Source: Streptomyces graminilatus (GTDB taxonomy: Bacteria > Actinomycetota > Actinomycetes > Streptomycetales > Streptomycetaceae). Taken from it: DNA of 47,702 bases. This document shows positions 43,277-47,702 of the stretch, in pieces. A model generated the notes under the pieces. The model made no database searches, was not told the origin of the DNA, and saw nothing but the letters and a program-made list of their open reading frames with translations. The stretch covers positions 1 through 47,702 of the forward strand of contig NZ_LIQQ01000144.1 in assembly GCF_001418565.1 (NCBI RefSeq), in the 5' to 3' direction. Made by a program: the position numbers and the translations under genes. The number at the start of each line of letters is the position of its first letter. Position 1 is the first letter of the stretch.

Positions 43277-43418
43277 GCGGGCAGGGCGCGTGCGGCGCGC
43301 GCCGGAGCGCGACGGCCAAGACCAATAACCGGATTGCCACACATCGCGACCGGCCGACGCCGTACGGTTGTCGGACGGCACAGATCTTGTGGAGCCGTGG
43401 GAAGAAGGAGCCTGCGCC

Positions 43419-45878
43419 ATGGAGCATGGCACCGAGACGGGCGTACCTCTCAGCGGCGGAGCTGAGGAGAGCGCGCCGGCGGAGCACGCCGTGGCGGGCC
43501 GTATCCCGCTGGCCGTGGTCGTGGTCGACCGCGAGGGCCTGGTCTCGCACTGGAGCAGGGGCGCGCGGCGGCTGTTCGGTGCATCCAAGGAGGAAGCCCT
43601 CGGCCGGCCCGCCGCCGACCTGCTGCCCGTCTCCGGCGCCCTCCCCGACACCGACGACGAGGGTGCGACGCCGTACTCGTCGTACGACGGCCTCGGACCC
43701 GACCTGGAGTCCTCCCTCGACGGCGGGCTGTCGTACCGGGCCGCCGGTCGCGCCCGCATCACGGTGCCCGGCGACGACGCCCGCGTCGATGTGCTGTGGT
43801 GGGCCTACCCTTTGGTGGGACCGGGCCACGAGCGCCTCCTCGTGCTGGCCGCCGACACCGACGTACTGCGCCAGGACGACGACGACGTCGCCGTCGAGCG
43901 CATAGCGCCCGGATTCGCCCTCCACACGAACTTCCCCGGCGCCGACGAACTCGCCCGCCGACTCCCCGAGATCCTGCCCAGCATGAGTGTCGGGGAGAGC
44001 GCCCGGATCGTCGCCCAGATCCTCGAACTGGGCTATCCCGTCCTGGAGTTCAGCCAGAACGAGCTGATTCCGGTCACTCCCGACTGGGGTGTGGCCCGAC
44101 GCGCCGAGCGCAAGGCCCGCCGGGAGCGGGCGGCCCGTGCCGTCCTGGCCGGCGAGTCCCTGCCCGAGGACCTCCGGGACGACGTCGAGGACCTCGAACA
44201 CGCGGCGGTGCGCGAGCGGCTGGAGTTCCTCAACGACGTCAGCGGGCGCATCGGCACCTCGCTCGACCTGTCCCGCACGATCATCGAGGTCAGCAAGGCC
44301 GTCGTACCCCGCTTCACGGACGTGGCGGGCACCTATCTGCGCGAACAGGTCGTCGCCGGTGAGGGGTTCCCCGACGGGGTGCCCGACACGACGACGATGT
44401 GGCACCGCGTCGCCCTCGAACACACCGACGAGCCGGGCCGCTGGGACGACGTCGTACCGGTCGGCGAGGCCATGCCGTTCCCGGCGCACACCCCGTTCTT
44501 CCAGTGCATGACCAGCGGTCAGCCCGTCCTCGTGCCGCGCATCAGCGAACAGATGGGGCACATGATCGCCTCGCAGTTCGAGAAGCGGGACATCCGGCCG
44601 CTGATCACCGGCCGCTCCATGCTGGTCGTACCGCTGAAGGCCCGCAACGTCGTCCTCGGCTTCATGATCCTGCTGCGCCACCCGGAGCGCGCCGAGTTCA
44701 ACGACATGGACCGCGTCACCGGCGCCGAACTCGCCGCCCGCGCGGGCCTCGTGCTCGACAACGCGCGCATGTACACCTACCAGGAGAGCGTCGCCGAGAC
44801 CCTCCAGGACAGCATGCTGCCGCAGATCCCGCCGCGCATGGCGGGCTGCGACATCGCCACCCGCTATCTGCCCGGCACACTGCTGGGCCGGGTCGGCGGC
44901 GACTGGTTCGACTCCGTGAAACTGCCGGGCGCCCGCACCGCCCTCGTCGTCGGCGACGTCATGGGGCACGGACTCAACTCGGCCGCGATGATGGGCCAGT
45001 TGCGTACGGCCGTCCAGACCATGGCCGCCCTCGACCTGCCGCCCGCCCAGCTTCTGCGCAACCTCGACGACCTCGCCCAGCGCCTCGGCGACACGTACCT
45101 CGCGACCTGCCTCTACGTCGTCTACGACCCGATCGAGAGCGAGCTGCACCTCGCCAACGCGGGTCACATCCCGCCGGTGCTGGTCCGCGCGGTGGACGGC
45201 CGGAGCGAACTCCTCGACCTGCCCACCGGCGCGCCGATCGGCGTCGGCGGAGTGCCCTTCGAGGCGGTACGCGTGCGCGTGGAGCCCGGCGACCGGCTCG
45301 TGATGTGCACCGACGGCCTGGTCGAGGTGCGCGGGGAGGACATCGGCGTGGGCCTGGCCACCCTCTGCGAGTCCGCCGCCCACCCGGCCGCCTCCATGGA
45401 CGACGCCTGCGACACCATCATCCGCGCCCTCAACCCGCGCGGGGGCCGCAAGGACGACGTGGCGCTGCTGATGGCCCGGCTCAACGGGATCGAACCCGAC
45501 GACGTCGCCGAATGGCGGCTCGCCCTCGACCCGGCCGAGGTCGGCCGGGCCCGTGCCGTGGTCCGCGAACAAATCCACGAGTGGGGCCTGGCGCGGCTGG
45601 TGGACAGCGCCGAGGTGCTGGTCGGTGAGCTGGTCACCAACGCCGTACGGCACTCCCACGGGCGGCCCGTCGAACTGCGGCTGGTGCGCGGCGAGACCCT
45701 GCTGTGCGAGGTGGACGACGACGATCACACCCTGCCCACGCTGCTCAGCGCCGGGCCCACGGACGAGTTCGGGCGTGGGCTGAGAGTGGTCAGCACGCTG
45801 GCCCGCGAGTGGGGCGCGAGCCGTACGGGCACCGGCAAGACCGTGTGGTTCGAACTCACGTTGCCGCGCCGCCGCTGA
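43419..45878 (+). CDS. PAS-GAF-PP2C (SpoIIE)-HATPase signalling protein
   Basis: 819-aa soluble regulator. In order: PAS (about 25-145; IPLAVVVVDREGLVSHWS, ARRLFG), linker, GAF (about 270-450), PP2C/SpoIIE phosphatase (about 465-685) with metal-site motifs GGDWFD (493-498), GDVMGHGL, CTDGLVE and KDDVALLMAR, and a RsbW-like ATPase (about 700-815) with ELVTNAVRHSHG and FGRGLRVV. Such proteins phosphorylate or dephosphorylate anti-sigma antagonists. No anti-sigma or sigma gene lies beside it. ATG 43419 follows AAGGAG at ideal spacing; a TTG at 43368 is less likely. Confidence 0.92.
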   Translation: MEHGTETGVPLSGGAEESAPAEHAVAGRIPLAVVVVDREGLVSHWSRGARRLFGASKEEALGRPAADLLPVSGALPDTDDEGATPYSSYDGLGPDLESSLDGGLSYRAAGRARITVPGDDARVDVLWWAYPLVGPGHERLLVLAADTDVLRQDDDDVAVERIAPGFALHTNFPGADELARRLPEILPSMSVGESARIVAQILELGYPVLEFSQNELIPVTPDWGVARRAERKARRERAARAVLAGESLPEDLRDDVEDLEHAAVRERLEFLNDVSGRIGTSLDLSRTIIEVSKAVVPRFTDVAGTYLREQVVAGEGFPDGVPDTTTMWHRVALEHTDEPGRWDDVVPVGEAMPFPAHTPFFQCMTSGQPVLVPRISEQMGHMIASQFEKRDIRPLITGRSMLVVPLKARNVVLGFMILLRHPERAEFNDMDRVTGAELAARAGLVLDNARMYTYQESVAETLQDSMLPQIPPRMAGCDIATRYLPGTLLGRVGGDWFDSVKLPGARTALVVGDVMGHGLNSAAMMGQLRTAVQTMAALDLPPAQLLRNLDDLAQRLGDTYLATCLYVVYDPIESELHLANAGHIPPVLVRAVDGRSELLDLPTGAPIGVGGVPFEAVRVRVEPGDRLVMCTDGLVEVRGEDIGVGLATLCESAAHPAASMDDACDTIIRALNPRGGRKDDVALLMARLNGIEPDDVAEWRLALDPAEVGRARAVVREQIHEWGLARLVDSAEVLVGELVTNAVRHSHGRPVELRLVRGETLLCEVDDDDHTLPTLLSAGPTDEFGRGLRVVSTLAREWGASRTGTGKTVWFELTLPRRR

Positions 45879-46017
45879 CACCCCGGCAGGTGTCGCCGAC
45901 GCCGCCCTTTGGCAGTGCCCTGTGCTTGGATTGCCGTTGCCACGGGGCCGGGGAGGCGCGCGAGGCGCACACCGGCGTACACCTCTCGAACGAGCCGTGA
46001 AGGTATGCGCGGTGCGC

Positions 46018-46046
46018 TTGTGGGCGTAACCGGGGCACGGTAGACC
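46018..46046 (+). promoter_or_regulatory. candidate promoter for the methyltransferase
   Basis: TTGTGG (46018-46023), 17 nt, TAGACC (46041-46046), about 50 nt before the ATG at 46099. The rest of the 220-nt gap 45879-46098 shows nothing distinct. Confidence 0.45.
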
Positions 46047-46098
46047 GAACTGGCCCGTCACCTCGGACGGGCAGCCGTCGCACCCTGGGGAGTTGGGT

Positions 46099-46824
46099 AT
46101 GAGCGTGACGAGTCGGTACAGGGAGGCCTGGGAGGGCTTCTGGCGCGAGGTGCCCCATGAACAGGGGGCCGTCTTCTGGGACGCGGAGCCCGTGCTGACT
46201 GTCGGGCTCCACCTCGCCGTCTTCGAACCGCACCTCGCGGACTTCGAGTTGCCCCTGCTCGACCTCGGCTGCGGCAACGGCACCCAGACCCGGTTCCTCA
46301 CCGACCGGTTCACCCGGGTCGTCGGCGCCGATCTCTCGGCCGCGGCCCTGGACCGCGCGCGCCAGGCCGACCCGGCGGGCGCCGCCGAGTACGAACTGCT
46401 CGACTGCGCCGAGAAGTCGGAGGTCGAGGAGTTGCACGCGAAGCTCGGCGACACCAACGTGTACATGCGCGGGGTGCTCCACCAGTGCGACGCCGACGAC
46501 CGGCAGACCCTCGTCGACGGCATCGCGACCCTCATCGGGCAGCGCGGCAGGGCCTTCCTGGTCGAACTGTCGCAGGACGCACGCCCGATGCTGATGGGCC
46601 TCGCAGAGAACCCCGAGGGCCCGCCGCCCAAACTGCGCCCGGTCCTCGAACACGGCATCGCACCCGGCGAGGTGGCGGACTCGGCGGTGCCCGTCTATCT
46701 GAGCGCGGCGGGCCTCCAGGTCCTCGGGAGCGGTGAACTCCCGCTCACCACAACGGAGTACACACCGGAGGGAACCCGCGTCGTGCTGCCCTCGAAGTGG
46801 GTCGTGGTGGCGCGGCAGCGCTGA
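46099..46824 (+). CDS. class I SAM-dependent methyltransferase
   Basis: 241-aa protein with the SAM-binding motif I LLDLGCGNGTQTRFL (about 54-68), an acidic motif II VVGADLSAAAL, and the N-terminal SRYREAWEGFWRE. Nothing indicates the acceptor. ATG 46099 is chosen for GGGGAG six nt upstream. It has its own candidate promoter and is not tightly linked to its neighbours. Confidence 0.88.
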   Translation: MSVTSRYREAWEGFWREVPHEQGAVFWDAEPVLTVGLHLAVFEPHLADFELPLLDLGCGNGTQTRFLTDRFTRVVGADLSAAALDRARQADPAGAAEYELLDCAEKSEVEELHAKLGDTNVYMRGVLHQCDADDRQTLVDGIATLIGQRGRAFLVELSQDARPMLMGLAENPEGPPPKLRPVLEHGIAPGEVADSAVPVYLSAAGLQVLGSGELPLTTTEYTPEGTRVVLPSKWVVVARQR

Positions 46825-46868
46825 GGTCACGGCGGCGCCGGACGGACGCCGGAGGCCGCCGTAATCAC

Positions 46869-47044
46869 ATCGAAATGTGGAGAACTGGTGGAGGATTGAC
46901 GGGAGTCGCCGATCGTGGCGAGAATGCGATCACTTCGCTGGGCCTGAAGCGAGTGAAGTGACGCTAGTGACCTGGTCGCGCACGCCCTCGTGCGTCCGCC
47001 CGCGCCGGTCGCTGGCACCCGACACACTTCCCACACATTTCGAT
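46869..47044. promoter_or_regulatory. 11-bp inverted repeat and promoter region of the surface-protein gene
   Basis: ATCGAAATGTG (46869-46879) has a perfect inverted copy CACATTTCGAT (47034-47044), 154 nt apart; the second ends 15 nt before the TTG start. Between them TTGACG (46896-46901), 18 nt, GAGAAT (46920-46925) may be a promoter. Confidence 0.4.
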
Positions 47045-47059
47045 CCACAGAGGCATATT

Positions 47060-47702
47060 TTGTCGCGTTCGCACCAGTCCAGAACTCTGACTGTCCTCGC
47101 AGCAACCGCTTTCGCCGCCGCTGTCGTGCCCGTGCTCGGGGCGGGCACGGCGAGCGCGACCGCCGGGTGCGAGTCCGCCACCGTCCAGTACCGCTTCGCC
47201 GGTGACACCGAATGGACGTCGCAGGGTGGGTTCCACTCCTGGAAGGACGCTCCCAGCGCCGTCGAGGTGCGGCTGGCCCCGGGTCAGAACGTCGGGGAGG
47301 GGTGCAAGTACCCCGTGTCCCTGGCCGAGTACGCGACCGAGGGCCCGTACTGGGCCAACTCCGGTCACCAGACCCTGGTCGACAAGGCCACCGTCTACCT
47401 CACCTCCGCCGACGTCGCCGATGCCGGTGGCGCCGACAAGGCCTACCAGAAGCTGAGCGTCAAGGCGCCCGACTGCTACGGCCAGATCGACCTGTACGGC
47501 GACGACATCTCCTACGACGGCCAGACGGGCGAGGGCCACGGCCCCGCGCCCTACGAGCCCGAGGGCGTGTTCACGCCGTACCACCTCATAGCCGCCTGGA
47601 ACGGTGGCGACAAGGCGTGCGACAAGGGCTCCTCCGAGCCGCCCGCCCCCACGCCGTCCGAGCCGAGCACCCCGGAGACCCCGACCACCCCGGACACCCC
47701 GA
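47060..47702 (+). CDS. secreted, probably wall-anchored surface protein (3' end cut)
   Basis: First 214 codons of a gene that runs off the window. TTG 47060 follows GAGG with 6 nt spacing and gives a signal peptide: basic start (SRSHQSR), hydrophobic core (TVLAATAFAAAVVPVLG) and AxA cleavage after Ala-33. The mature part (about 34-190) has four Cys, enough for two disulfides, and aromatic beta-rich segments (YRFAGDTEW, PYWANSGHQTL, FTPYHLIAAWNGGD). It ends in a Pro/Thr/Ser repeat, typical of the wall-spanning stretch before a sortase LAxTG signal, which would lie beyond the window. Confidence 0.8.
   Translation, partial: MSRSHQSRTLTVLAATAFAAAVVPVLGAGTASATAGCESATVQYRFAGDTEWTSQGGFHSWKDAPSAVEVRLAPGQNVGEGCKYPVSLAEYATEGPYWANSGHQTLVDKATVYLTSADVADAGGADKAYQKLSVKAPDCYGQIDLYGDDISYDGQTGEGHGPAPYEPEGVFTPYHLIAAWNGGDKACDKGSSEPPAPTPSEPSTPETPTTPDTP

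Noticed and set aside
40789..43905. Long plus-strand frame through the MFS and PP2C region
   Set aside because: Arg/Pro-rich low-complexity translation, out of frame with recognisable MFS and PAS motifs.
43182..46658. Very long minus-strand open frame (over 1,100 codons) across the PP2C gene
   Set aside because: It is the antisense shadow of high-GC coding DNA; composition follows the plus-strand gene, which has clear domains.

Overview
The window is Streptomyces-type chromosomal DNA. It is very GC-rich with strong GC at third codon positions, has many GTG and TTG starts, and two genes carry the rare TTA codon. Several genes are typical of actinomycetes: the dual-function isomerase PriA, TrpM, an HGxxPAAW protein, a TIGR02234-type membrane protein and an ethylmalonyl-CoA (EMC) pathway cluster. 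I see no tRNA, rRNA, CRISPR array, insertion sequence, integrase or prophage. Apart from small repeats the window looks like core genome.

Layout. 1-4.1 kb (minus strand): a YbaK-type aminoacyl-tRNA deacylase, a LON-domain protein, a helical hypothetical protein and a beta-helix protein anchored at its C-terminus. 4.3-10.0 kb (plus strand): a compact histidine operon, hisD-hisC-hisB-(54-aa membrane peptide)-hisH-priA-rid-hisF, nearly every junction overlapping by 1-4 nt. 10.1-18.0 kb: a TIGR03085 gene on the minus strand, then hisI, trpE, three small membrane-protein genes, and trpC-trpM-trpB-trpA. No trpF is present and PriA is expected to do that step. 18.2-20.1 kb: a membrane-anchored DsbA-like protein and lgt.

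20.2-24.3 kb (minus strand): a four-gene set joined by 4-nt overlaps (ADP-ribosylglycohydrolase family, ribokinase, CaiB-type CoA-transferase, CitE-like lyase), divergent from a glycerate kinase. 26.0-27.5 kb: psd-pssA for phosphatidylethanolamine synthesis. 27.7-37.0 kb (minus strand): the EMC cluster, hbd (tandem-fused), tetR, ccr, ecm, mcl, mch, mcd. It turns acetyl-CoA-derived C4 units into glyoxylate and propionyl-/methylmalonyl-CoA and so feeds both anaplerosis and polyketide extender supply.

37.4-47.7 kb: a HEAT-repeat protein, a GNAT acetyltransferase, a second Rid protein, a radical SAM protein behind a LexA-type box, an SRPBCC protein, an MFS exporter fused to three beta-sandwich repeats, a PAS-GAF-PP2C-ATPase regulator, a methyltransferase and the 5' part of a secreted, probably wall-anchored protein cut by the window end.

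The points most worth following are the TGTATCAG/CTGATACA palindrome before hisD, the small membrane peptide and non-canonical Rid protein inside the his operon, a degenerating intergenic repeat present three times (once inside the trp cluster), the coupled ARH-ribokinase-CaiB-CitE set, a palindrome over the -35 of ccr, and the LexA-type box at the radical SAM gene. All family names come from reading motifs; no database search was run.
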